Below are positions 11,663-25,025 of a DNA stretch of 64,000 bases, piece by piece; the first letter of the stretch is position 1; every line of letters starts with the position of its first letter. Source of the stretch: Apostichopus japonicus. Lineage: Eukaryota; Echinodermata; Holothuroidea; Aspidochirotida; Stichopodidae. The DNA is taken from NCBI RefSeq assembly GCF_037975245.1, contig NC_092578.1, positions 3,792,501 through 3,856,500 of the forward strand, in the 5' to 3' direction. The notes under the pieces are model-generated. The model saw nothing but the letters and a program-made list of their open reading frames with translations, did not search any database and was not told where the DNA came from. Both the position numbers and the translations under genes were made by a program.

Positions 11663-13590
11663 TGGGGGGTGGGAGATTGTCCCGCGTGATTTTATTCTGG
11701 GGGACTTTACCACAGAATTACACGAGGTTGTGCCACAGGGAGTAGAGTAAAACGCTGTACGTAAGAAAAAATGAAAACAAAGCAACCTATACAGGATTTT
11801 GTTTTCTTTAGAAGAAGGCGAGAGAAAGATTATTTTTCTATAAATATCGATAAATTTTCATTTTCTGTTATACTCCGGATTATCCCCGGAGATTTAAGGG
11901 TTGTTTTATCGTTTTCCATATAAGGAGAAGTTTGTGCACGATATCTTTCAATAATTGATGAAAACTAAATTGTCGGCATTGATTCATATAAACCAGTATG
12001 TAGAAAATTGAATATAATAAGCATAACTAGACATCATCATCTGTTGGCAATGATTCTGTAGAATAAAGTTAGAATATAAGAGTACAGATAAGGGGAATTG
12101 AACTGCTAAACAATGAATTAACATAGCAAGTCGATCCCTTAAGTATGAAGTACGCTACTGCTATTAGAAAATATATTTTGTTTTAATATGGGCGACAAAA
12201 CACGCAACAACAAACAATTATGAAATATTAGCGAATCTAACCAATGTTTAGTTGCATGCCAGTTGTATTTCATTAAACCAATAAAATACTCCATCTTTTA
12301 GCATGTCAAAGACACCTGCTTAATAAGCTTGCTGTGTTTAGTCATCATTTTATATTCCCAGCCATATTTATGGAGATTAACGGTACAGTGTATAGCTTTG
12401 ATATAATTATAATACTTTGAAGTTATTTTAATTATTTCAATGTAGCTGCTATCAAGTATAGTTATTATTTCCGGGAGTTAATTCACATGGGCACCTATCA
12501 CCACGAATCTAACATACAATGTAGGATAGGCTACATACATATGGTGTTCCCATGAAGAGGGGGGGGGGGTGTGGGGCAACTTCTTACCACCCCGTTACCC
12601 CGCCGTTCTTATTGTTCTGCACTAAAAGTTAGTACAACTGAACATAAAACAATTAAGTTTCTTGATGTACACATTTAAGCACGCTTCGCTTGCGTGTATA
12701 TGACTTATATTTTATCAATGTTTTTATACGCAACGCTATACTTCTGTAATAATTTCGATATATTTACTTTCCCCCGGCCGTTACTGGGATATATTGACCT
12801 CGGGTCCTGAAGCGGTACCTCCTGCACCCCCACTCCCCTCCCACACCCCTTGAATAATTACGTGCTAAAGATAAGGCTGAAAACAAAAGTCTCTTCAGGA
12901 GAGAAATTCGCCGGAATATCACCTCTCATAACGCTGTTTTGATAACTCCAAGAGTGTGTGATACATTAATATTTAATCACCCGGGGCTGAAACTCCCATT
13001 AAAACTTAAAATATCATCCTTAGAATTGAAATTGATGATAACAAATAAGAATATTCCAGCTGTGAGGATCGCAAGGATAACTTGTTTTGGTTTTGACAAT
13101 TTAGGAAAGATCAGTTTTGTTGAAAACGATCAAATCGAACATAAGCATGGCTTGTATGTTTTAATATGTTGAAATAACTGATATGGTGACTCTTGTAATT
13201 ATGTTTTTTCAGTTTCTTTTCTCTCTTGTTCAACAAATGATCTGAGTTTTCTTTTTAACTACAAGGATTGTTTTATGTTATTTTCATTTTTATTTCATTT
13301 TTATTTCATTTTTTCATTTTTTTCAATTTTCATTTTCATTTTTGAATTTTGAATTTTTTTCCTTTTTTCCCCCTTTTTTTTATTTTTTACTTTTTATTTA
13401 ATTTTATTTAAGTTTCTTTCAATTCGATACTTCAAACTTCATAAACTGTAATATCCTATAGGTTCATCAACGGTAATATAAAAGTACACATGACAGAACA
13501 GCTGAATGGAATTTTTGTTTTTTACCAAAAAAAATAGTCATCCAAGATAGATACGAAACCAAACAAGTTCTTTGCACTGATACACTCCTA
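11663..13590. other. Intergenic, nothing recognised
   Basis: Mostly unique-looking DNA. G and C runs occur at about 12560-12569 and 12825-12850. T-rich low-complexity sequence (TTTTCATTTTTATTTCATT words) fills about 13280-13420. The plus-strand frame 12939-13172 has no recognised motif. Confidence 0.4.
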
Positions 13591-13745
13591 TGGAACGCGA
13601 AAAGGGCAACCATATTTCGTTGTCTAAACTAAGTTTGTTGCTGTCTAAACTAAAATTGTTGCTGCTGTTTTATAATGTTGTTGCTCAAACTTACGTTGTT
13701 GTCTAAACTTAGCAACGAAATAGGGTTGGCCCTTTTCGCGTTCCA
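13591..13745. mobile_element. Mariner-like MITE with TA target duplication
   Basis: The ends TGGAACGCGAAAAGGGC (13591) and GCCCTTTTCGCGTTCCA (ending 13745) are exact inverted repeats. The similarity continues inwards as CATATTTCGTTG versus CAACGAAATAGGG. Each end is flanked by TA (13589-13590 and 13746-13747), the Tc1/mariner target. The interior contains four repeats of the word TGTCTAAACT(A/T). It is 155 bp long with no coding capacity. Confidence 0.85.
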
Positions 13746-14558
13746 TACACTCGAACATTCAGTTCCCTTATACATTTGGGATCTACTCATGTTATCATGA
13801 CGGTGTCAGTTATACTGCAGTAAGCACGAATCTCTTGAGAATGGGAATATATATTACATATGAGTTTTAAGCCAAACGGATGAGAAACCGTCTAGGCGTG
13901 ATTGGATTTACGTTTAGGGATCTGCTCGGATGTCATAGGCTGCTATTGAACGGATCACCATGACCACTTCAGAGAAATGAATAGCTTTGATAAATAAAGT
14001 CCAGGCCATCTATTTAATATATGCACACACACAAAAACAAAAACGCACACACATATATACATACACACATATCTATGTATATAATTATATATATATATTT
14101 ATGTATGTGTGTATGTATATGTGACACATGGAAGATACAACTATTGTTATTGATTTGACCTCGACAATAGAGTAAGAGACTTCTTTACTTATATTGCCAT
14201 CGCTTGCCTATCAAAGATCTTTTGCCTTCACCCTATAGATCCCAAATGGCATTCTCAATGGATGCATAAGCATCCCAAATGGCCATCTCTAAGGCCTAGA
14301 TTAAGTTCGCATGAAGGATGCATGCCTTTGGTCGAAGAGATCAAATGAGTGCTGTGAATTTTGTCACCATGATTAGGTGCGATTATTCACACCAAACAGA
14401 TCTATCAATTTTTCAAATTTTTTGTTTGTTTGTTTGAAGAGGCCCTCCCTGGTTCTTCTTATTGTATAGTAATTGTCAACGTTTTCGAAAGTCAATTCCA
14501 ATGAAGTGCTCTCAGTGTCGACATGTGTTTCAGAAAGGAAGTAGCCTCGTGTAGGCCT

Positions 14559-14657
<99 letters not shown>

Positions 14658-15697
14658 CAGTGTAAGGTATGAGAAGTAAAGTAAAACTCGACTTCAAGGC
14701 TGAAATACTGAAGGACCACCCATATTTAGAAGCAATCGTTTTTTTTTTTTTTTTTTTAATTTTTACATTAGTTAGCTAGTGTCGGCGGAGCCGGGCGAGA
14801 CACACACGCACACACTCTTGTGAAAAACCTGAAACGTAGCCCTTTAAATATATATATGAAGTGCTCCCCTTTTTAGTCAGTAATGGAACGTCTCTTTTTC
14901 GGATAGATGCCCTTTTGTTAATCGCAGAATTTGAGGTTGAGAATGTTGTTTGCCCCTGAAATCAAATGACAGTCACACGAGCTTTTTTTCTTCAAAACCA
15001 ATACTCCACATGCAAATTCATTTCTCCTCTGTCCCACCTTCACCAAAGATATGCTATATTTCCTGCACATCACCAACATGACGTAGGCCTTCCAACATCA
15101 AACTCATTGTAGACCTTATAGCTGTAAAGCCAGGCCATCAATCAATGGTGTACAATCACACTAATGCGTAGTCTAGTACTATATCATATATAAAAAGTAC
15201 ATGAGTGCTTGTAGCTTCTATTTACATCACCTATAGATTGTCAATCAGTGTATGTATACAACCATACCCGAAGGTTTCAATCAACATGTGAAAGTTCTAT
15301 ATTGTCACCAAAAATAATCCCTATTCAAACTAAAATGCTTTATCGTCGTTTTTTTCCCCTTCAGTATTATTTTTCTTTCATTTCCTATCGTTTTTATAGT
15401 CTTTTTTAATTTTAATTTTCCCTCTTTTTTTTCCATACTCGGGCTTGTTGTTAAGTCCCTATCGCCTTAACGTGTTTATTTTAGCCTCATACAAGACTGT
15501 AAACCTTCAACTTTTTTTTATTTTCATATGTTTAATAGGAAAGAGGGGAAAACATGACGCGAAAGAAAGAAATACGAGGGTATTCAACTTTTAACAATTC
15601 ATTTGCGCAGGGAGAACTATGTAAAAGAGGAATTATGTAAAAGATGAACTTTATCTTACATTTGAGTATAAAATTAGATACCAATATATATATATAT
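13746..15697. other. Intergenic with (TA)n tract and T-run
   Basis: A mixed CA/TA region lies at 14023-14122, a pure (TA)n tract of about 90 bp at 14563-14652, and a T-run at 14739-14757. No gene or mobile-element boundary was recognised. Confidence 0.5.
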
Positions 15698-16062
15698 AAA
15701 TGAAAATCGTAATGAGTTGGAAAATCAAGAACAGTGAAAAAACTTCCAGCCTCCACCGGGATTCGAACCCGGGCTTCCCGCTCTGTACGCGGACACCCTA
15801 ACCAATAGGCTATGGACGCTGATTGTATGTCCAGAGGTTCGAAACCGGTAAGGAAGGTCGTAATTCCACTGTGTAGGCGTTTGTCATCTGTATCGAACAA
15901 TACTAGTTCTGTTTTTGGTGACATATTTTGCCTTACTTTGGAGATCAAACATGATGCTAACCAACTCGAAATCATTTGTGATTCCTAAAGCCGGATCTCG
16001 AAAGAGATACTGTGAACAGACTTTATGTTAATGCAATGGAGGTAAACGACAAAGGCAAATGA
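15698..16062 (-). mobile_element. SINE family A, copy 1 of a head-to-tail pair
   Basis: On the minus strand the order is a 5' region beginning ATTCATTTGCCTTTGTCG, then about 200 bp of unique sequence, then a tRNA-like segment with A box (complement of 15796-15812, TAGCCTATTGGTTAGGG) and B box (complement of 15758-15769, GGTTCGAATCCC), then a tail GATTTTCATTTATATA. The internal Pol III boxes make it a tRNA-derived retroposon. The promoter lies well inside the unit rather than at its 5' end, which is atypical for a single SINE. A minus-strand reading frame crossing 15532-15975 is fortuitous. Confidence 0.85.
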
Positions 16063-16070
16063 ATATATAT

Positions 16071-16408
16071 AAATGAAAATCGTAATGAATTGGAAAATCA
16101 AGAACAGTGAAAAAACTTTCAGCCTCCACCGGGATTCGAACCACGGGCCTTCCGCTCTGTACGCGGACACCCTAACCAATAGGCTATGGACGCTGATTGT
16201 ATGTCCAGAGGTTCTAAACCGGTAAGGAAGGTCGTAATTCCACTGTAGGCGTTTGTCATCTGTATCGAACAATACTAGTTCTGTTTTTGGTGACATATTT
16301 TGCCTTACTTTGGAGATCAAACATGATGCTAACCAACTCGAAAATCATTTGTGATTCCTAAAGCCGGATCTCGAAAGAGATACTTTGAACAGACTTTATG
16401 TTAATGAA
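16071..16408 (-). mobile_element. SINE family A, copy 2 of a head-to-tail pair
   Basis: It is nearly identical to the copy at 15698-16062 from the CATTAACATAAAG segment through the tRNA-like A and B boxes to the GATTTTCATTTATATA tail, in the same orientation and separated by only a few TA bases. It lacks the CATTTGCCTTTGTCG block at its own 5' end, where TA repeat occurs instead (16410-16458). Confidence 0.85.
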
Positions 16409-19235
16409 ATATATGTATATATATATATGTATATATATATATGTGTATATATATATATAATTTATAAAATGGAAACCTGATAGATTTGACGGCTTTTCTA
16501 AACCATTTCATTTCGTTAATATATTAATGTAGAGTACCCAATGGCATGTATGCAATGCCTGTCAAATATGACAGCTGTTTAGTGTGAAATACTTCTCAAG
16601 CACCGTAAAACAGGATTTATGGAATTTGAATTTATGAACGCCATGGAAAGACTTCAGGGTGGGGGCGGGGAGTATTTTTATTTCTATTCTATATTAACAT
16701 CTGAAGGCTAATACGTGTTTGTCCAATATCTTTGAAAACTCTCACATACTTGACGTAGGTGTGTTCATATTGTCTGCAATTTAATCATGTTGTCTTTCAT
16801 AGAAGTTGGATTCTACATAATAAAAAAAAACGGCAAATGCCATTGATAATACCTTTGTCAATTTTGGATGAGCATAAAATAGTTTAAAGCGAATATAGCA
16901 AACTTGAGCACGATTGAACGATTGCTAGTCAAAGAGGAGGTTTTTGTAGCAAAAAAATTAATACCCCAAAGCATCTGCATAGGTTGTAGCGAGGCAAGAT
17001 GGTTGCTCTCCAATACCACAAGTGCACCTAACCCGGTCCCATTCAAATGCACCTCAGTTGTTGTTGTTGAAGACCTCGAAGGTCATTACATGTCATTACG
17101 CCAATATTATACGACACATTTTCGTTTTTATGAAATCCATAAATATAACATAAAGTGATGATACATTTAATTAAAGGTTAATGGACGAAATTGCCATGTT
17201 AAAACAAGAATGTCTGTCTGAATTCGGCAAAAGTGAACTCCGACAACTTCAAGTATTCTATGTTTTAACGCATTTTCCACTTTTCAACGATTTGTAACTT
17301 TAACTTCTCAGAAACAATCTCCCATTGACAGAGAAAGGCCAAACTTTAAATTTTATCATACAAACCAAAAAGACATATAGATTAAGTCAAAAGTCATTCA
17401 CCAGACGCTATATAAAATATTCATAATCACTCCAAGTAGTTTTAAGTTATTAATGGCACGAAAAAGTCATAGAAAAATCTCTCGAAAGTAAAAGCATGGT
17501 ATAAAATATGGAATACAGTTATACAGGGTATAGTTATGTTAATTATATAGGAAGGATTGTAAATAAGCAACAGGCGTCGATTTGTCGTAAGGAGCAAACT
17601 TGATGAATGCAGCTGTTTACATCGACATGAATGTAAATTTCCCCATGGGTAGCAGTTACCCTACTTAGACAATAAGTAGATGGACGAAATACGGAGACAG
17701 CTGACGATTTATTTTATATGGTCATCGAACTCAGACATTAATGTGAAAACTTAGTTGCCCTGCTGAGTTTCCACTGCTAGTTCATTTCAATGACCGACAC
17801 ATCACTGCCTAGCATTGGCTTAATAAAATAATTTATTACAAAAGTTTCAGCAATAAAAATCATGATTTATGCAGTTTTGCTGAATTTAAAAAACAAAATG
17901 CAGATTTCATCACAGCTTTTATGGCACTTTATGGCTTCTGTAACATTCAAAGAGATATTACGAAGTTTTCAAGACATGCATAAGTTATTATGTTATAATA
18001 ACACAGTGATTTGTTAATGTTGTTACGGAATGGCAACAGACAAATCATGCAAATAACTAACGTACCCAGGTTAAGACAATAAATGGAAATATCGTCGTTT
18101 TTTATGTTTCGATCAAATATAATTCTCGTTCAATCACCTTCTTTCATGCACCAATCTGTACAATTGTAATTGTTTGGGTAATATCAATTACTGTACTTAC
18201 TTGGACACTTAAATTAAGCTTAGATACAGGATACGTTAATTAAAAGTATCTACGTAACAGGGGAGGGGTTGGGTCTGTAAATCTTCTGGTAGCGCCTTGC
18301 GAAGACTTGAGATCATTAGATCAGACGAGATGGAAAGATTGCTGGCGAACCACAATCAACGTGTCCAACTAGTCGTTTACCTTGTCATCAACATGATGAT
18401 AAGTATAATGAGAGGAAATTAATTTCATGCGTACCATCTTTTGAAGTTAAGGTCTGTTGAGGACTTTCACAAAGTTAAGGGTACATGTCCCGACCCTGCT
18501 CCCCCTCCCGGCTCCACCAACTGAACAGTACTTGATGATAATCTCAACAACAAAATATATTATGTAGGCGGCTTCGTAATGCGTATGTATAGTCCCTTTG
18601 CACAAACTATCATTTCATCGTTATAATGTGTAACGTTTTAGAACGTCATGCACTGCGGAGCAAAACAACTCATAGGAAAACCGAAAAATATTATTATTCC
18701 CACAAAATTAATCGTGCAGACGTTCATATAGTATTAGTATGTAAATCAATTTTCAAATTTTTCTCGTATTTCAAATTTATTCTTTGACAGTTTCTCAGCT
18801 CGATGAAGTTCTTGACATTATAGCTTTGGGCTTCTATATGAACAGATATAGGTTTCCAATGCTCGTCCTCCGGGGCGATGCATGTTCACCCTTGCACATA
18901 GCTTTCTTCGTCTTCATCTCCATCTTCTTCTTCTTCTTCTACTTCTTCTTCTTCTTCTTCTTCTTGCCTTACTTTTTATTCATTATTTTGTTTCCATGCT
19001 GTCACTTGCTGTCAACTTACTCCTAAGAGATTTAGACAGCCTAACCTTTAAATACCGAAACACCTATCAAGATGGATCAAGTTTGACAGTTATTTTCGAA
19101 TACATACCAGATCATTCTGGTTATCGAGGGTAAGATAAATAGGCCAGATTCTTTTTATTTATTTTTTTATTAATTTATTATCATTATTATATCCAAAAAT
19201 GTAGGTATTTCGTATTTTTCACTTCGTCACACAAA
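16409..19235. other. Intergenic with (TTC)n tract
   Basis: TA-rich sequence lies at 16409-16458 and a CTT/TTC microsatellite at about 18921-18965. Frames at 16858-17158 and 18784-19133 carry no recognisable family motif; the latter runs into the TTC repeat. A possible acceptor-like TTTGACAG at 18784-18791 is not backed by a coding match. Confidence 0.45.
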
Positions 19236-19274
19236 ACAGCCACTCATTGGATATAGTGTTCATTGTATTAATGT

Positions 19275-19311
<37 letters not shown>

Positions 19312-19343
19312 TTAATACAATGAACACTATATCCAATGAGTGG

Positions 19344-19347
<4 letters not shown>
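19236..19347. repeat. Palindrome with (TA)n loop
   Basis: A 41-bp arm (19236-19276, starting ACAGCCACTCATTGGATA) is repeated as an exact reverse complement at 19307-19347, around a 30-bp loop that is almost pure TA. Another TA tract follows immediately (19346-19382). Confidence 0.93.
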
Positions 19348-19386
<39 letters not shown>

Positions 19387-20890
19387 CATACCCAACCATC
19401 CTCATGGATCTTGAACACAACTGGCACTAACAACCACCCTGCATGAGTATAGCTGAGAAACAATCTTAATATGTTTTGGAGATATCAAATATATTGAAGT
19501 TATCATTATTTCGATGGTTTGATGTTGAATGTAAAAAGGGTTTCGCATCCTATTGGTACTATCACATCACAGATTTACAAAAATGATATCTCCCCGCAGA
19601 GACAACTTTTCAATTAGGATATCTCTCAAAGGAAGCAAGATTTTAGTTACACATTTGGGGACATTGATCATCACAAAGATCTCTGTCATTTGAGCTAAAG
19701 ATAGTTATTGTATTTTCATGTTTCCTTTGAGACTCTTTGATGATTGTCCTAACCTGACAGCCTTATTACACTGTTCTTCATGTTCCCTCTCAACGGCACA
19801 CAAATTTCACCAGAATACTTTTAGTATAGGCCATACTTGCCGTTCTTTCATTTGTCAAAAGTAAAAAATTTTACCCTGGACTGTCTTCTCAAGAAGTGTT
19901 TTTTTTTATCTTCATTCCAAACGAGTACGTCAAAATTCCAAGTGATAGTTAACACTTCAAAACAGAGCCGTTAATTTTTTCTGTTAGTCCTCGTCAAGAC
20001 TATATGTGTTAATTATAGATAAAGTTACCACCTAGAATTATCTCAGCTGTCGGAATCATTTTTACTTTCCAAAAGTAAAAAGAAAAGGAAAAAGAAAATG
20101 AGAAGAAGAAAATAGTAGGGAGAAAATTAGTCTCTAAAGGGCAAATTCGATTTCTTCTTCAAAAGAGAGAGAGAAATAAAATTCTGCAGCTGCGCCTGAG
20201 TGCCTCTTAGCAAGGTGAAAAAAACCTGCAGACGTTAGAAGGGGTTATTAAGGAAAACAATCACTGCTTTTCAATGTCAGTCTGCAAGAAAAATAGAAAC
20301 AAGTAAAGATTTCAGAAGGATTTGAGAGGAATTTTGTCGATAAAATGTTTTTTTTTTTTTGAAAGTTTTCGTTTGAAAATATTTGAAAAAAAATATGACT
20401 TTTGCAGTGTGGATCAAACGACCATCAATTGTATTTTTTGGGGGGGATTATTGATTTAATTTTTAAATGGGCAGTGTGCAATTGTATGAGTGTTGTTGTG
20501 ATTTAACCTTTTCGTTAACAATATCGCAATGGGTAGAAAGACATGGTGAATGAAACGTAATGTTGACTAACACGCGGAGTCCTTTTGGGCCTAGTTGTTC
20601 ATAAGTTGAAGGCAACGGGGTGGGCCAGTCTGGGTGGGCCAGTCAGGGGACGAAAGAAAGGCCGATGTATGATCGATAATTTTGGACCCCATATTTTTTT
20701 GAGGGGGGGGGGCAATAAATAAAAAGGTTCACTGGTTTGTATTGAAGGTATTTAGTATTCACGCTTGTTGACAAGGGGATATTAAATAGTTTTTAGTGTA
20801 ATGATATAGACAAGAAAATCACAAAAATATGGCCGTTGTGTTTTGTGACGGTGTTAGCTTGTTGTTGCTGTGTTTTTGTATTGCGTCTTA
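19348..20890. other. Intergenic, nothing recognised
   Basis: After a TA tract to 19382 the sequence looks unique. There are purine-rich stretches around 20080-20180 and a tandem duplication of GTGGGCCAGTC at about 20620-20645. No gene was recognised. Confidence 0.4.
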
Positions 20891-20920
20891 AATATATATA
20901 TATATATATATATATATAAC

Positions 20921-21170
20921 TATGGATCATACCTTAGGTCGACAGTTGACTTACACACTAAATTTAATCTAACCCTAACCCTTTTTTCTAACCCTAACCC
21001 TGAACCGACCCTAAGCAAAACTTTTAAATGAACGTTTTAGAGGACAATAAAAAAGTGTCTTAAAATGGTAGTGAAAACATTAGTTTGACACTGAAATGTC
21101 GACCTAAGGTACACTGTTGACCTAAGATACACTTTTTTACCATAAACTGTGGACCTAAGGTACATATCAT
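20921..21170. mobile_element. Candidate TIR element inserted in a (TA)n tract
   Basis: The left end ATCATACCTTAGGTCGACAG and the right end (minus strand) ATATGTACCTTAGGTCCACAG are imperfect inverted repeats. The word GACCTAAGGTAC or close variants appears three times near the right end. (TA)n flanks both sides (20891-20918 and 21174-21260), as expected for a TA-targeting element that landed in a TA microsatellite, though this also hides any duplication. Interior TAACCCTAACCC words (20970-21000) resemble telomere repeats but are only a few units long. Confidence 0.5.
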
Positions 21171-21172
21171 GA

Positions 21173-21173
<1 letters not shown>

Positions 21174-21254
<81 letters not shown>

Positions 21255-21262
21255 ATATATAA
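21174..21262. repeat. (TA)n microsatellite
   Basis: A long pure TA tract with one TTTA interruption, followed by a few CTAT units to about 21280. Confidence 0.9.
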
Positions 21263-21280
21263 ATATCTACCTATCTATCT

Positions 21281-23111
21281 ATATAATTACACGACGTTTA
21301 CTAGACCTAAGACGTGTTTCCCTTTTCTTTTTCTTTTTTTATTTCTCCTATACAGCTTTTCCTGTTTTTAACCAAATAAAATGTAAATTGAAATGAAAAA
21401 GAAAAATTCGTAAAGTTACTTGTGATTTAATTGTCAACTTTGATTATCGCCGAAGCATGCAACTGTGATTACGTCACCGAGTGATACGTTACACTGTTTA
21501 ATTAAAAAAGACGTTCCTCACTAATATACAATCGAAAATTCTGAAAAGACAACCGACATGAGATCATTTGTTTCTTAATTTCAAACTAATTGGCAGAATC
21601 AAATGCCTTTTCAAACTCTAATCTCAGACAGACGTTAGCTTTTATATAGGTATCGTTTGATAGGTCATTCATCTTCTATGGATGAACTTTTCACTGGGCT
21701 TTGAAGGAGCCAATAGTTACAGAGCATTTCCCATGGCTATCATCATAATGAATTAATATTGACATGTTTATAAATGTGTTATTGATCTTCTTGGATGGCT
21801 GGTTGAATGCGATTTTATTACAAACTCAACGTAAACCTAAATTTTCTCAGTATTTGGGGAGTTTATTATATATATATTTACTTGTATAACGGTTTTCAAG
21901 GTAGAATTTATTGGTTAGTCGTGTCTTGAGCGAATTGAAATATTGTTTTTGTTTCTTCTTTATTGCTTTTCAACGAACGAATTATATACACATACTAATT
22001 ATATCTGTGTGGTGAAAAAGGCAGTCTGGAAACAACCTGTATGTTTATTGATTTCTGTTTAACGTTTATCAGTGTTCCTGTACAAACATTATAGTCTCCA
22101 AAGACCAAAGTCAAATCTCAACATGACACTGCAGCAAATACCATTTGGGGATGAAATTTGGCGTACTTTCGTCAGATAATTCGAGGCTTTTGCTATATTT
22201 TTCGTACAAATGGGGTTAATACGCACTGGGTAATATAAAATATCTTACAGTCGTATGGGTTAAGATGTTATTACAGTCGAAAAATTTGTTTTGTTATACT
22301 GCACGGTTATACAATGTTTTTTGATCTTCCCTTTGCTGTGCGCAAGAGATTTTGGCGACTTATGTTGGCGTCTCTCTTAAATTACCACGCCATATTTAAA
22401 CCACAGTAAGAAGTGGAAGGGGGGGGGGGGGAGTTTGGAGGTTGGGGGATTTGAAACAGAAAATTAGCAGGTATGTCACAAGATATACGACTTTGTATAC
22501 AGGGACGTCCAGAAATGCCTTTTCTATGTGGAGAATTTACGTTTCTACCTTTCAAGTGATATATTTTCTTAAATTGGTAGAGTGTCTCTATTTAAGTTTA
22601 TTTTCATTTTTTATAGGTAACTATGATATGTCCTATTGCCTACGTTACAATAATGAGAACATAAAGCATGTGAACGCCAGAGATTATGTATATGAGATTG
22701 TTACATAGGCTACATGAGATTCGTTATTAATATATACTTTACTAACAGCTTAACAAAAAATATCGAAAGGATACTGTATACGGAATACTATTCCTTACAT
22801 TAACTGTTGCAACTTTATATAAATTATAATTATTCTTACCCTTTCCAAGCATGTATAGACCATATTTATTTGTCATATGTACTGTATTCATGTATGCAAA
22901 TGTATGCCAGAGAAAATTGATATCAGGGTCTGCTGCCCCCGATGTAAGTTGTACTGTGAATGAGAAGTAGAGCAATTATGACGTTTTGCCCGGCATTCCC
23001 TCGGCTTCCCTCTCTTCGCATATATCGTGACTTCCCTGCAGGTGTTATTACTTCGAGGCCCATCGGTGTATGGATGCTTTCAACATATAGGTAATTATAA
23101 CGCATGACATT

Positions 23112-23150
<39 letters not shown>

Positions 23151-24897
23151 ATATATATATTTGTTTTATTTAGTGTATAAAAACACTTTATAAGCAAGAC
23201 CGAGAAGGTAAGTTTATCAAAGCCATTTCCAATCCGCCCTTCCACTGCGTACCACACCTGCATGGACGTTCTTGTAGGATTTGTCATATGAACTTACCTT
23301 GCAAAAACTAGCGTTCCTTGGAGACAGATTGTCATGTGCTTTCAGTGTCGCAGAAACTAGCAATCGTCTCAAGAGCTCTCTGATACTCACTGGCTTGACA
23401 TCTTAAACATCCTGTTCCCGAGACTTTGTCACATTTGACGTTCCGAACGAGTTGGAGTCGAACGATGTAGTAAATTGATAAGATAAAATATTTTAGGACC
23501 AAATCAACTCACAAAAGTCGCATGCAATCTATAGGGACGTAAACTACTTCATTTAGTTAAAAAGGTTTTTCACTGTCGCTTTGTATTCACTTTCGTACAG
23601 CGAAGATAGTATTACACAAGGTTGACGCCAAGCAGCCTACACTTTGTAAACCAATGATATATTTCATTTGATGTATCTTAGCATTTATAATCAAGATTTA
23701 AAACTATCTATATATACATATATATAGTAATATATAGTCATCCAAGACACTTGTTTTAGGCTTTTAGGTTAGATATAGGGTTATCTTATTTTGTCTAGCC
23801 TATTGTCAGATTGTGTGTAAATAAATGTATATCAGATCACTATACTATTGGTATATATACAACAGCATGAGTGCGAGTAGGTATACTTAGTCTTGCATTA
23901 TTATGTATATAAGATTTCCAATATACCTCGAGTACAACATACATGGAGTACAAATCTAAGATGGCGAGTATGAGTACAAGGCAACTACATTCTAACATAC
24001 AATTACAATGACGGACTTATAAATCTTTCAACTATATTGTATACCTGTATAGTATGATAATGTTCGAAGACCGTTTCACGATTAGAGTGATGGTCATCCG
24101 CTCGAAAGGTTAACCATTGTCGGGGGGAAAAAGCTAAAATGACTTAATGTAATGCTTGTTTTGCATTTTATCAGTTACTTGCATTTTTTCTGACTGTATG
24201 TGAAACAGCATAATTTAAAGTACATATGGTGTGAAAATAGAGGGAAGATTGAAGGTGATATAAATAGTTTTAGAAAATCTCTGGTTAAATATTGATATTA
24301 CTCCGAGCGAGCAGATGGAAGGGTTGGGGTTCAGTATATGCTTAACTTTGCTCTTCTAGTTCAAACTCTAAACGGTCATGATATGGAAGTTTGCAAGTGC
24401 CACGACAGGCCAAGAACTCAGCTATCATGTGTTGGGTAGGATATACCATTTCAAAACTTGTATCTATGCTTTGGCTGGCCTAATTTAAAGTAACAAGTTA
24501 TAGTGTGTAAATCAATGGGACGATTTAGTTTGGTACGACGCCTGTACTGTCGAGTTGATGCTATGCATGGAAAGCGACAAAAATAAACAATAAAGAGGAC
24601 GCTCTTAATAAATAAATGGAAATAAATATACTACACACATTGCTATGGATCAATACAGAAATACCTGAAACAAGTCCTCGTCAGTTTATTGGAAACAATT
24701 TTCTGTACTTTATTTATTTATTTATTTTTTTATTAATTTTTGGGACTATAGGGACCATGGTGGTAATTATATTCTGGCATATTCTGGCATATTCACCTGC
24801 ATTGTACTCGTCCCTCTTGAAATTGTACTCGTTCTTGTACTCGGGCATTAGCTTGGGAACTAATTCAAAAGTAAGTACTCCTAATTGTGGCCTTGTA
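21281..24897. other. Intergenic, nothing recognised apart from TA tracts
   Basis: A (TA)n tract occupies about 23111-23161 and a G-run 22420-22431. The plus frame 22442-22708 and the minus frames at 22742-23105 show no family motif. GAGTACAA-type words near 23930-23980 resemble the minisatellite at 24898-25025. Confidence 0.4.
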
Positions 24898-25025
24898 CTC
24901 ATACCAAGGGGATTATACTTGTACTCATACTCATACCAAGGGGGAATTCTAGTTGTACTCATACTCATACCAAGGGGGCTTCTACTTGTACTCGTACTCA
25001 TACCAAGGGGGATTCTTCTTGTACT
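24898..25025. repeat. 33-bp minisatellite
   Basis: Four units begin ATACCAAGGGG at about 24901, 24933, 24967 and 25000 (spacing 32-34 bp), joined by TTGTACTCATACTC-like sequence. Single diverged GTACTCG words precede it from about 24800. It remains open in several frames only because of its period, and is not evidence of a gene. Confidence 0.85.

Noticed and set aside
15532-16320. Minus-strand open frames of 111-147 codons
   Set aside because: They run through the tRNA-derived SINE copies; the repeated peptide comes from repeat copies, and the same stretch is open by chance at 49335-49616.
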